64,000 nt of DNA, from NCBI GenBank assembly GCA_015680685.1, contig MNCI01029340.1:493135-557134 (forward strand), in the 5' to 3' direction. The number at the start of each line of letters is the position of its first letter. Position 1 is the first letter of the stretch. The notes beneath the pieces were generated by a model that worked only from the letters and a program-made list of their open reading frames with translations, was not told the origin of the DNA and made no database searches. Made by a program: the position numbers and the translations under genes. Positions 35,136 to 43,757 of the stretch are shown in pieces. The stretch is from Gnetum montanum (lineage: Eukaryota; Streptophyta; Gnetopsida; Gnetales; Gnetaceae).

Positions 35136-38100
35136 TCAAAGGTTATTGGTTATGGAAGTTGGGGACATCCCAATATGATGAGCTTTTGACTGTGGTTGGA
35201 TTCCATCCAATAACTCAATACGACACCAATGTTGTTTCTTATGTCGAAAGGCTGTGGGATCATCGCTCGCAACAGTGAGGAGTTTAGTGCGTAATTGTGC
35301 AAAGACCTCTTTGTGAGATTGGATGTGGTTAATAAGCCATTGCGTTTTTGGCACCTTATACTTTGTATGGGTAAACCTATTTACTGGAGTAAATGTTCTA
35401 GTAAATTTATGATTTCCTAATGTAACAAAATTAGCATGGATGGTGTATGGCTCGAGAATTGCTAGATTGTCGACTCCTATAACCATATCATAAGAAAGCC
35501 AGTTGATAGCATTAACTTGTAATTCTAAGCGTTCAGAATTAGGTAAAAGTATTGGAAGAGAAAATACCCGGTTGACAGTTGTTGCCGTTTTGTTAAAACT
35601 AACAATTAATTTCTCCCTGGGTTTCCATAAGAAAGAAGGAATGATAGCTTCGTTTGCCAAGCTGACTTCTGCACCAGAATCTATTAAGGCATCGATGGGA
35701 TAGGGTTTAAATCCTTTTAGTTTAATCCAAAAAGTACAAAGGGGAGTTTGTACCTGTCGATGTTGATTCTGATTAATCCTAATTATATGTATTTGAGATA
35801 TTTCAGCTTCATAAGCTTGTTGTTGATATTTCTCTTCTTCTTCTTCCAAAGATTCTAATTCTTTGCTAGCTTTTGTTAGGAAGAGTTTGAGTTGTTTAAT
35901 ACGTAATAATCTGATTTGATGTTTCTCCAACCCTTTTTTTTGAGATGGCATTTGTTCTTCTTCTTGTTGCAACCATTCTTCAAGCTCTTCTTGTTGTTCT
36001 GATTCGGTTGTTAATGGTTGACTGTCGTAACTAGCATGAAGTTCTTTTTCTAGTTTTCTTAATGCTTTTACTTCGGCTTTTTTCTCTGTTACTTGTTTAT
36101 CTAGCTGTATATAAACAGTTAAATCCTCTAGAGGAGTCCTTTTTAATTTTGTTTTTAGTTTCTCTAGTTGTATTTTTACTAATACTAATTGTTCTTGGAT
36201 TCTAATTAATTCTTTATTTTGTTGTGTAGGTCGTGACGTGGAACCACGATTCATATTACAATAATATATATCTCCGTCGGAGGAATCGGATGGATCTATG
36301 GGATCATCTGCTAACGGTTGTTGTTGATTATATTGTACCCAATAGTCATCCTCACTATGTTCTGCTTCAGAGGGTGATGACGGACATATATCACTTTGAG
36401 GATTATAGGGGATTTCTATGTCCTCGGGATCAGATATCCACTCAAAGTGTGTTTCCTTTATATTATGCTTTGTAATAAAATGAACCTTTTTCTTGTCTTT
36501 ATCTTTATTGGGACAGTTGGTTGCCAGATGAGGACCTCCACAAATAAAGCACTTAATATTTTTTGGTGACATCCTACGGGGACGTCTACGAAAGAATCCA
36601 GGATATTTACGTACATGCCTACGAGGTGGTGGTGACGATTGTTTTCTTCGCCATTGTTTCTTTGGTTTGGATCGTGAAGATGATCCTTTGCAAGATTTAC
36701 ATATTTTTTGAGTTTTTTGTTGTTTTTCTTTGTTTTTGTATTTTTCTTCAGGACACAATTCTAAACAAAAATTCTTACCTAATCGATTGTTTAATCGTTT
36801 AACTAATTGTTGTGTTTCTTGTGTATAACACAACTCTCTATTGGTCTGTTCTAAGAATTGTCTAATTTGTCCGAAGCTCATGTTTGCTACACAAAGATTT
36901 TGCTTTTTAAGTTCAGCCATGTAAGTATTACAGAAAGGTTGAGGAAGACATCCAAACAGATGTTCTTTAGCAGCTACTTCATGTGTGAGTTTACCATAGT
37001 AATACCAAGATTCCATAGCATCAAGGAATCCTGATAACTGCTGAATTTTATGTAATCGTGCTTTGAAAAAGCGGTCTCGGTAAACATCAACTAGATTGGC
37101 TTTAAAACCAATGAACTCCTTGATAATAGCGTTTAAGAAAATTACTGTTGGTTGTGTAATCAACCTGGTTTTAATGGCTGTTGGAATATGACTCCACCAT
37201 CTTCGCAAGTTGCCTTGGAAGTTATAAGTGGCATTTACTATGGCTTGTAATGTGGACTTTTTGGCAAAATCTATTTGGATTGTTAAATACGATTGGATGG
37301 CATCTAAGACATCCTGACGTTCTTTTAGATCCTTGTTATCCATGTTAAACTTAGGTTGAATGTCTCCAGCTTTTCTGGACTGGGTTAACATGGCATCCGT
37401 GGCTTCTTGGACTTGTTCACCTGTACGGGCTAGTAAGACGGCTTCCTCTATGTGTTCATCAGCTAGTTCAGAGAGAGGATGTTGAGGAGATCCTTGTTCT
37501 GATTGATGATTAGAATGGCCCTCATTCATTGAGATAAATTTTCCTTTTCTACTTCTATTCTCTCTTTGTTTTTGTTTGAATTCTTCTATGTCTTTTAAGG
37601 TTACCGCAGGAGGTGATCCTGGGAACTGAAAAGAGAATTCAGAGGCTGAAGATGGAATTGGAGGAGCAGTTGGCTTGACTTTTGCTATAGGTGTACTACT
37701 AGAGCCTGCTAGACGTTCTAATTTTCTATAAATTAAACCGGAATTTAAATCTGTATTTAAATTTAAATTATACATACGTTCAAGAACACTCATCTGAGTT
37801 CTATTACTATACACCAGATCATTTAGAGTTGTATTTGTCCAGTTAAGCATACAAATCGTATCGGATGGTTTTTCAGATGCTTTCTTTGTATGTAATGTAT
37901 AAACGTGCTCAGAAGGTTCCCCTTCTACAGCTGTTTGGACAAATTCATGTTTGCGTTGAGCTTTTTCAGCAGACGCAAGACGTTCTTGGTGTTGTGTAAA
38001 TGTATTGTCAGACAAAGTATTCATTTCTATACTACATGTTTTTAATAAAGCATCACATTCTGTACAGTGGTACTTACTACCTATTTCTTTGAGTATCCTG

Positions 38101-39218
38101 TGTTGGCAGGAAGGATCTCCTGAAGATTTCTGAAAAAGCGTAGATTTTACAGAAGATACGATAGAATCATCATCTGAACTATCGGGATCAACTTCTATAA
38201 TTTTTGCCTTTTCCTTTTTCTTCAATCTTTCCATCTCTAGATGCAAGGTATCAGATTTTCTCATGGATTGGGAAAGTTGGGCTTGTAAGGCTAGGATGGT
38301 ATTTTGTAAGAGTGCTAGATCTGGTTTTTCCTCTGGCTTAGGTATTTGTGGTTGTTCATGGATTGTTAAAGGTTTTTGGAACAGCTTTGGCTTTGATTTT
38401 TTATGTAGATGATCCAGAGGATCAATATCAGTGAATTTAGGAGGTAACAGATTGACTTTATAACGGCGTTTTGTCGGTAAACCCCGTTTCTTTTCTAAGC
38501 GAAAATAATAATCAATCATGTTGGTCAGATCGGGGTATTGATGATGGATCGGAAGATCCTCAGTATCGATCTCTACTCCATATTCGATATCGCTGGATCC
38601 TACTTGAACCTTTTGTTGGTTGTAAGGATACAAGGTTTTTATAGCAGTACTATTAAACACTTTAAACATTAATCTAGTGGAAATAGTTGCGTAAATAGAT
38701 CTAGGAAGCATATCAACGGGCAGGTAAACGATGATCATTAAGGATTTATACAGATGTGGATCGTGTAGAGATAAGGTGAAGTTTGGAATAGTAACGATCA
38801 CAGCGTCTGAGGCTAAGGTCCCTTTTGCCTGAGTAATAATGGCTTCTTCGAAAGTTTTAAATCTACGATCTATAACCGCTATCCAGTAAGGAGCTTGTAG
38901 ACGATAATTAAAATGAGGGTGCAAGACTATAGCTAATTCAGCTAAATGTATATAATGAAAACCATTTTTAATCCAAGTTGCTACCTCTGGTTCTGTAAAG
39001 AATGAAAGGGCAACGGGGCGTAGACCACTACCGGATATTTCTAAATCACACTCAGAATAATGCATTTCTTTCCAAGACTCGACTAACTGTAAACACGATT
39101 TATCATATATTTCTGTTCGCTTAGGAACAGGTAAAGGACTACTACCCTTAGATGTAGAACAATATTCGGAAATTCGGGTGAAGTAAGCATTACCCGTCAT
39201 TTGCGATGCATCTGCCAT
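35136..39218 (-). CDS. Viral ORF1, N-terminal 1355 codons: movement protein, coat protein, protease (partial)
   Basis: The ATG at 39218 opens a stop-free frame; the last few codons (below 35153) are host sequence. Residues about 85-235 are a 30K-type movement protein (IHLAELAIVLHPHFN, IDRRF at 116-120, IVYLP). Residues 300-340 are a coiled coil. A Cys/His cluster (C371-x-H, C385-x2-C388) follows. Residues about 620-830 are the coat protein core (RRWWSHIPT, MESWYYYGKL). A basic stretch precedes a zinc knuckle at C890-x2-C893-x3-H897-x4-C902. Glu/Lys coiled coils span 1003-1140. The aspartic protease has DSGA at 1180-1183. Residues 1300-1355 are the linker into RT, which is cut off. Confidence 0.9.
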   Translation of the reverse strand: MADASQMTGNAYFTRISEYCSTSKGSSPLPVPKRTEIYDKSCLQLVESWKEMHYSECDLEISGSGLRPVALSFFTEPEVATWIKNGFHYIHLAELAIVLHPHFNYRLQAPYWIAVIDRRFKTFEEAIITQAKGTLASDAVIVTIPNFTLSLHDPHLYKSLMIIVYLPVDMLPRSIYATISTRLMFKVFNSTAIKTLYPYNQQKVQVGSSDIEYGVEIDTEDLPIHHQYPDLTNMIDYYFRLEKKRGLPTKRRYKVNLLPPKFTDIDPLDHLHKKSKPKLFQKPLTIHEQPQIPKPEEKPDLALLQNTILALQAQLSQSMRKSDTLHLEMERLKKKEKAKIIEVDPDSSDDDSIVSSVKSTLFQKSSGDPSCQHRILKEIGSKYHCTECDALLKTCSIEMNTLSDNTFTQHQERLASAEKAQRKHEFVQTAVEGEPSEHVYTLHTKKASEKPSDTICMLNWTNTTLNDLVYSNRTQMSVLERMYNLNLNTDLNSGLIYRKLERLAGSSSTPIAKVKPTAPPIPSSASEFSFQFPGSPPAVTLKDIEEFKQKQRENRSRKGKFISMNEGHSNHQSEQGSPQHPLSELADEHIEEAVLLARTGEQVQEATDAMLTQSRKAGDIQPKFNMDNKDLKERQDVLDAIQSYLTIQIDFAKKSTLQAIVNATYNFQGNLRRWWSHIPTAIKTRLITQPTVIFLNAIIKEFIGFKANLVDVYRDRFFKARLHKIQQLSGFLDAMESWYYYGKLTHEVAAKEHLFGCLPQPFCNTYMAELKKQNLCVANMSFGQIRQFLEQTNRELCYTQETQQLVKRLNNRLGKNFCLELCPEEKYKNKEKQQKTQKICKSCKGSSSRSKPKKQWRRKQSSPPPRRHVRKYPGFFRRRPRRMSPKNIKCFICGGPHLATNCPNKDKDKKKVHFITKHNIKETHFEWISDPEDIEIPYNPQSDICPSSPSEAEHSEDDYWVQYNQQQPLADDPIDPSDSSDGDIYYCNMNRGSTSRPTQQNKELIRIQEQLVLVKIQLEKLKTKLKRTPLEDLTVYIQLDKQVTEKKAEVKALRKLEKELHASYDSQPLTTESEQQEELEEWLQQEEEQMPSQKKGLEKHQIRLLRIKQLKLFLTKASKELESLEEEEEKYQQQAYEAEISQIHIIRINQNQHRQVQTPLCTFWIKLKGFKPYPIDALIDSGAEVSLANEAIIPSFLWKPREKLIVSFNKTATTVNRVFSLPILLPNSERLELQVNAINWLSYDMVIGVDNLAILEPYTIHANFVTLGNHKFTRTFTPVNRFTHTKYKVPKTQWLINHIQSHKEVFAQLRTKLLTVASDDPTAFRHKKQHWCRIELLDGIQPQSKAHHIGMSPTSITNNL

Positions 39219-39463
39219 TGCTGCGGATGTGTTGCGAGGAACGTGGTTGGGGACTGCCTCACGGCGCGGCTGACTCTAACGCCTGACCTCGGCTAAGCGA
39301 TGCGCGACTTACTTTCGGCGATCTGTCCGTGCTGTCTCCACGTATCGGTCCTTCAACACCAGATGAACAACAATCGATGAACACGAATAACAGATAGTCA
39401 CCCCCCCCCCGGGGAAAAAGAGCGAGGCACACAGGATATGGGAACAGCAAGGAACGGAACAAG

Positions 39464-39475
39464 GCTCTGATACCA
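39464..39475 (-). other. Viral tRNA-Met primer binding site
   Basis: TGGTATCAGAGC on the minus strand is the consensus complement of the 3' end of plant initiator tRNA-Met used by caulimovirids; it marks position 1 by convention. Confidence 0.9.
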
Positions 39476-39533
39476 CTCTCAAAGTTGCACAGCATAAAAT
39501 TCAAAAAACTCAAAAACTCAAACTATTATTAAT

Positions 39534-39712
39534 AGGAATGCTTTCAGTCGAGCAAGGAGCCTCAGACTGAGATCTCTCTATTACAACTATCCGCAGGAAT
39601 GCTTGTAAAAGGAGCACAACGCATCACTTCTACGATTTCTCTGCTAGATTATACACTTTCATACCAGGAATGCTTTACAAGGAGCACAACGCATCACTTG
39701 CAGATTTCTCTG
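39534..39712 (-). repeat. Direct repeats in viral leader
   Basis: Three imperfect copies begin at AGGAATGCTT (39534, 39595, 39666). The last two share CAAGGAGCACAACGCATCAC and GATTTCTCTG. Confidence 0.7.
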
Positions 39713-39860
39713 ATATGGAAATACAGACAGAATGGAAATGCATAAGAGAAAGGGAAGGACTCCGAAGGACTGACTTGCAAACAGAAGGACTGACACTTGC
39801 AGAATGAAACTACTAGATAGCTCTTTCTTTCTTGCGGTGCCTGAGGAAGAGGTAAGGGTT

Positions 39861-39870
39861 CCTTTTTATA
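39861..39870 (-). promoter_or_regulatory. Viral TATA box
   Basis: TATAAAAAGG on the minus strand, about 395 bases upstream of the primer site and 640 upstream of the ORF1 ATG; consistent with the pregenomic RNA promoter. Confidence 0.65.
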
Positions 39871-40004
39871 GGAAGAGGAAAGCCCTTCATGTACATTCTT
39901 GGTGTTATCCAGCTCAGACCGCATTAGGTTATAATGCCTTACACCTCATCGGATGCTGTACAAGGGGATGAGATGGAATCTTACTTTTAGTTAGTGGATT
40001 ATTT

Positions 40005-40928
40005 TTACTGTTCACCATCACTTGTGTCGGAATCATCATTATGGCGTGGTGTGGTAGGTACCTCGGATACCTCATCTTCTGAATCGGATGAATCAGGATG
40101 GAAGGAGATGACCGGACCAGGATTATGCCAACGCACTCGCCAGTGTCCACCTTCTCTTTGTAGTAGTTGAAAAGAAGGATCAAAATTATAGGGTTCAAGT
40201 GTAGTGGGAACCCGATGATTAGCTTCACAAAAGGTAATAATTTCATGTGCCGTGGCGGTCAGAACATCTTGGTACCAAGCGAGGGTCCATGGATTTTGCC
40301 AGTCGGTTCTTCGGCTTAGACTCGTAGTGATAAAATAGGAAGGGTTATAGTCATGGAAAGCGAAGTGAGCCATTGTTTCAAAACAGGAGAAATAACGAAA
40401 ATCAGAATGTGTCATGGCTCGCAAACGACGGACATAGGATGCATCAAAATGGTCAGGAAAGGTTCTGACAGTATGACCATATAGAGACCACCATTCCCAA
40501 AATGGATGTTCTTCTGGAGGACAATCTATTGGCGTATTAAAATCAATATGATAATAATGGCAACCAGAGGGTTTATACCTAGGCCAATGTACTAATGGTG
40601 CTACTTCAGGATATCCTATTTCATCAAACTGTACACACTCATTGATGAAATGATTTGCATGGAGACTGGTTTTAATATGTACAGGCGGATATAAATCATC
40701 AAGAACCTCTTGAGGATGTCCGAAAAAGGTATATGAAATCTGTGGACTTGGAGATCTTGCATAACAGTTATAAGAATAACATAACCAGTCATTAAGGTGG
40801 CTATTCTGAATATTACTAATTTGCTGTTGGGTAAGAAACATGCGAGAGAAACAACATGGGAGGACTCTATGACTTGAACGAAGCTCCCAACCTTCATGCA
40901 AGTATGTTGCTGCACATAAAACAAACGA
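40005..40928 (-). CDS. Viral ORF2, unknown function
   Basis: An open frame of about 300 codons follows ORF1 in the same register, separated from it only by the ORF1 stop codon (TAA, 40929-40931). No ATG lies near its beginning: the first in-frame Met is at about 40841, so reinitiation, a non-ATG start or readthrough is possible. The protein is rich in Trp, Tyr and His (HPFWEWWSLYGHTVRTFPDH; TLAWYQDVLTATAHEI) and has a very acidic Ser/Asp/Glu C-terminal tail. I see no known domain. A second ORF of unknown function downstream of the polyprotein is a florendovirus trait. The frame is undamaged. Confidence 0.75.
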   Translation of the reverse strand, partial: SFVLCAATYLHEGWELRSSHRVLPCCFSRMFLTQQQISNIQNSHLNDWLCYSYNCYARSPSPQISYTFFGHPQEVLDDLYPPVHIKTSLHANHFINECVQFDEIGYPEVAPLVHWPRYKPSGCHYYHIDFNTPIDCPPEEHPFWEWWSLYGHTVRTFPDHFDASYVRRLRAMTHSDFRYFSCFETMAHFAFHDYNPSYFITTSLSRRTDWQNPWTLAWYQDVLTATAHEIITFCEANHRVPTTLEPYNFDPSFQLLQREGGHWRVRWHNPGPVISFHPDSSDSEDEVSEVPTTPRHNDDSDTSDGEQ

Positions 40929-41527
40929 TTAATACTGAAATTCTCTAGTCAAATAATCTGCAAGATTATTATCCTTGCCACTAATATATTGGGTTCTATA
41001 TGTAAAATTAGCCAGAAATAAAGACCATCGAATGAGTCGTGTATGGGCAACTTTATTTAAATGTTTTGTTTGTAAGTATTTATCAAAATATTTTAAGTCA
41101 GATCTAATAATAAATTCCTGTTCTTGTAGGAACAGACGAAACTTTTCGATACCACGGATAATCGCAAGGAGCTCTTTATGTGTGGAATGATAATTCATTT
41201 CTGCAGAAATAAACTTACCACTAGCATATCTGCAGATATAGGTCATACCATGTATTTCTTCTTTTAAGACCGCTCCCCAAAATTCGTCAGATGCATCAGT
41301 TTCTAAGATCAAGGTTCCATTGGTTGGTAATCGTAAATATGGAAGTTTAGTACATTGATCTTTTAGTCTCTGGACTGCATCAGTATTATGTTGGCTCCAT
41401 GGTTGAGGGTTGTTTGTTAGCTGTTGGTTTAAAATTTTTCGATCTTTGGCAAGATCTTTGTAAAACCCCGACAGATAATTTAAACACCCTAGAAATCTTT
41501 GTAATTGTGTTTTGTCTGTTATGATAT
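40929..41527 (-). CDS. Viral ORF1, C-terminal part: RT connection and RNase H (partial)
   Basis: The frame enters from host sequence at 41527 within the C-terminal part of RT (TQLQRFLGCLNYLSGFYKDL) and runs stop-free to TAA at 40929. RNase H shows all four catalytic acidic positions: LETDASDE, STHKELLAI, IRSDLKYF and NNLADYLTR. It would digest the RNA strand during reverse transcription. The preceding fingers/palm region of RT is not present on either side of the insertion. Confidence 0.9.
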
Positions 41528-43183
41528 TGGCAAAGCCAGCATTGTGCTTCTATTATGTCAACATAACGGAAGAAGATACTAGCCACCTCATGCCCAGAAG
41601 CAACCACCGTCACCTCCCGCAATTCCTTAACTATAAATATAAAACAAAAGGTTAGACAAAACAACACAAATAACAAAATCGTGTACAGTATTCTCATTTT
41701 GTAGGGTCACACAGTTGATCATCGTAGCGCAACTTATCGTATCCAAACGGCAAGGGAAATGGTGGAACGCTCTCCTACACATCGTCAACGGTGATAGGAT
41801 GATCCAAAGTTCACTCCTTATCTAGCCATCCAGAATCCCTACACTTGGGAAAAAAATTTAACGTACCAGGTAGGGTAGTGTTGTATTTCAAATCCCCGTT
41901 GTCCCAGGACACCAGCACACACATTGCCGATGGAAGTGAATTTCCTGTATGGCTATTTCGGCCATAGACAACATGTCTGTATCACCTTGGAGACCATCTA
42001 CATTGATAAAAAACCTATGCCACAAAATATAGACAATTGTTTATACCCAACACAAAAATAAAAAAATAGACAACAGTTAGCACATTGTAAAATATTGAAA
42101 GCACTTACCCGCCAGCATAGTACATGAGGCTAGGTGGGTTCTGAAAATAGGTCGTGAGATGACAAGCCATGAACAGCATATTGTAGGCATGATAACAGTT
42201 AGACCTAAGCATCTCCCAAATCCAAGATAAGTACCTCAAACCTTTGACGCTCTGTTCATGATCCCTCCCACCTATGATCTCGACTGACCCATCCACCTGG
42301 AACGTCAAGATACTCTGTGATGATCCAACCAACAGCATCTCCAAAATGGCCAGCCGTTTCGGCCGATAGATGAGACCAAATAATCATGCTAAAATTACAT
42401 AATAAAAACTATAGAAACTCCCATGCACCTATTCAGAACCAAACTGCCTCTTCCCCTACATGAGCATGGGGAGGAGGAATGTTGGCCACAGGGACATTTA
42501 AACAGCACAAAATGCCCACAATGTCCAAAACAATTAGGATGGGCCTTCGCATGACCCTTTACAATAAAATGCACTACCATTAGAAAAGCAGTATAGACAT
42601 ATCAACAACACCACAAAAATTGAAGTTCTCGTTACCTTAACTCCCCGAAAATTGCAGGTTACACTAGAAATGCACTACCAAAACTACCCAAACCCTTGCA
42701 ATGGTGCAAGGTTTGTCTCTGACAACAGCAATAAAGGTAACACTACATATTTCCCTAGCGTAACACGCAACCATCACGGGCAAGGCAATGAAACCCCATT
42801 TGCGTTATACAAGGTTACAACACCTAGACTCCTTACCAATTACGTATTATGTTTATACAATATTACTCAAGATCACCCAAACCCTTGTGATGACGAAAGG
42901 TTTGTCTCTGACAATGATGACCATAGTAATATTACAAACACTAGTAGCGTAATTAGCACAGGCAAGTATTGATACCTAGTATAGTGCACATCTTTGAAAC
43001 AAATACAAATTATGATATCATAACAGTGAAAGTAACCCAACAAGGAAGGTGAAGAACAACTTATTGGGCGAGTGGAGTAGCCTCCTGAGTTTCAACTCAC
43101 GCCTTCGAAATATACCCCAAGCTTTCCTATACTTCAATGATCCTCACCAACCTGGCATTCTTGCATTTGGTCTTCGATGCCAT
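41528..43183 (-). other. 5' exons and introns of antisense copy B2
   Basis: This part contains exon 1 (43183 to about 43065), the uninterrupted target of element 1 (42823-42843), the exon at 42344-42105 and the beginning of the exon split by the virus (41640-41528). Introns carry T-rich acceptors on the minus strand. Confidence 0.5.
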
Positions 43184-43757
43184 AGTTACGCCTGAATAAC
43201 CTTAACAAAATCGTCTACTTACACTTTCTCTCTGCTTTAGCCTAACTCAACCTTACAACATTTACAATTTACATTGAGGATGAACCATCTACTTATAAAC
43301 ATGATGGTGAAAACTTGTTGTTTTCATGTTTGATCAACGAGGAAATTTCCTAAAATGTAGACATGTCAATTCGACATGAAGCATGAAGATCGCACCATTA
43401 ATCTTGTAGATATCGCATTGATGATGGTCTAAAAAGACCCTAAACTAACGCACAACTTATCATCTCATAATCCAATCACATTAACTATGGTCTATACAAA
43501 ATCCTAAATTAGCTATTTTATCATGCTAGACACACCACGTTATACCTTTCATCATAGTTTGTAGAAACCTTACGCTAATACCTAGGAAACCTAACTCGCT
43601 GTTTTCTTACAAATTGTGTATATTGTGATGGTCTGCTAAGACCTTAAATTGGCAAAATTTTTGGACACGTACCTAAAAAGCCTTCTATCATTTCATCATG
43701 GTGACAAAAACAATGTAACAACTTTTGTTCTTGGCGGTTTTGTAGGTTAGTTCGCAA
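43184..43757 (+). repeat. Spacer with hairpin motifs between antisense gene and RT (element 4)
   Basis: Copies of the motif occur at about 43432 (GATGGTCTAAAAAGACCCTAAACTAA), 43485 (ATGGTCTATACAAAATCCTAAATTAGC) and 43631 (GGTCTGCTAAGACC, a perfect inverted repeat, then TTAAATTGGCA). No gene. Confidence 0.5.

Larger units (their letters stand above)
39219..40004 (-). promoter_or_regulatory. Viral intergenic region: promoter, leader and primer site
   Basis: The region between the end of ORF2 and the ATG of ORF1 contains, in order on the minus strand, a TATA box (39870), a leader with three imperfect direct repeats starting with AGGAATGCTT (at 39666, 39595 and 39534 on the plus strand), and the minus-strand primer site (39475). 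A C10 run lies at about 39400. This is the single noncoding stretch expected in a caulimovirid genome. Confidence 0.8.
35153..41527 (-). mobile_element. Endogenous pararetrovirus (Caulimoviridae, florendovirus-like), circularly permuted, RT core missing
   Basis: A 6.4-kb block lies inside antisense copy B2. On the minus strand it reads: C-terminal end of RT and RNase H (41527-40929), ORF2 (40928-40005), intergenic region with TATA box and tRNA-Met primer site, then ORF1 with movement protein, coat protein and protease (39218-35153), ending just before the RT core. A circular viral genome opened within RT gives this order. The central RT with its catalytic YxDD is absent, so the copy cannot make a complete polymerase. 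The order MP, CP, PR, RT, RH in one ORF plus a downstream unknown ORF matches florendoviruses; another endogenous caulimovirid genus is possible. Confidence 0.9.
33165..43183 (-). pseudogene. Antisense spliced gene of a Tat element, copy B2 (split by virus)
   Basis: An ATG at 43183 opens the first exon (MASKTKCKNARLVRIIEV, then a stop). The exon at 42344-42105 matches B1 (LLVGSSQSILTF, then YHAYNMLF-A-HL). The exon at 41640-41528 contains CWLC, where the virus interrupts it. The gene resumes at 35152 with LMKLFLVVTPDVTVAKML. Further exons are at 34499-34218 (charged, matching B1 6632-6857), 34198-33890 and 33720-33640 (FVNRAPD-type segment), and a coiled-coil-like exon at 33390-33181 (EKEKTTLTARVEDLELRNK). 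The 3' end is lost at the 33165 fusion. The first donor is ATAAGT instead of GTAAGT. Confidence 0.65.

Noticed and set aside
35503-36802. Plus-strand frames opposite viral ORF1
   Set aside because: Shadows of the long minus-strand ORF, which has clear domains.
35153-41527. Virus block as a tandem or multi-copy integration
   Set aside because: Every viral segment occurs once, and host exon sequence lies directly at both ends.
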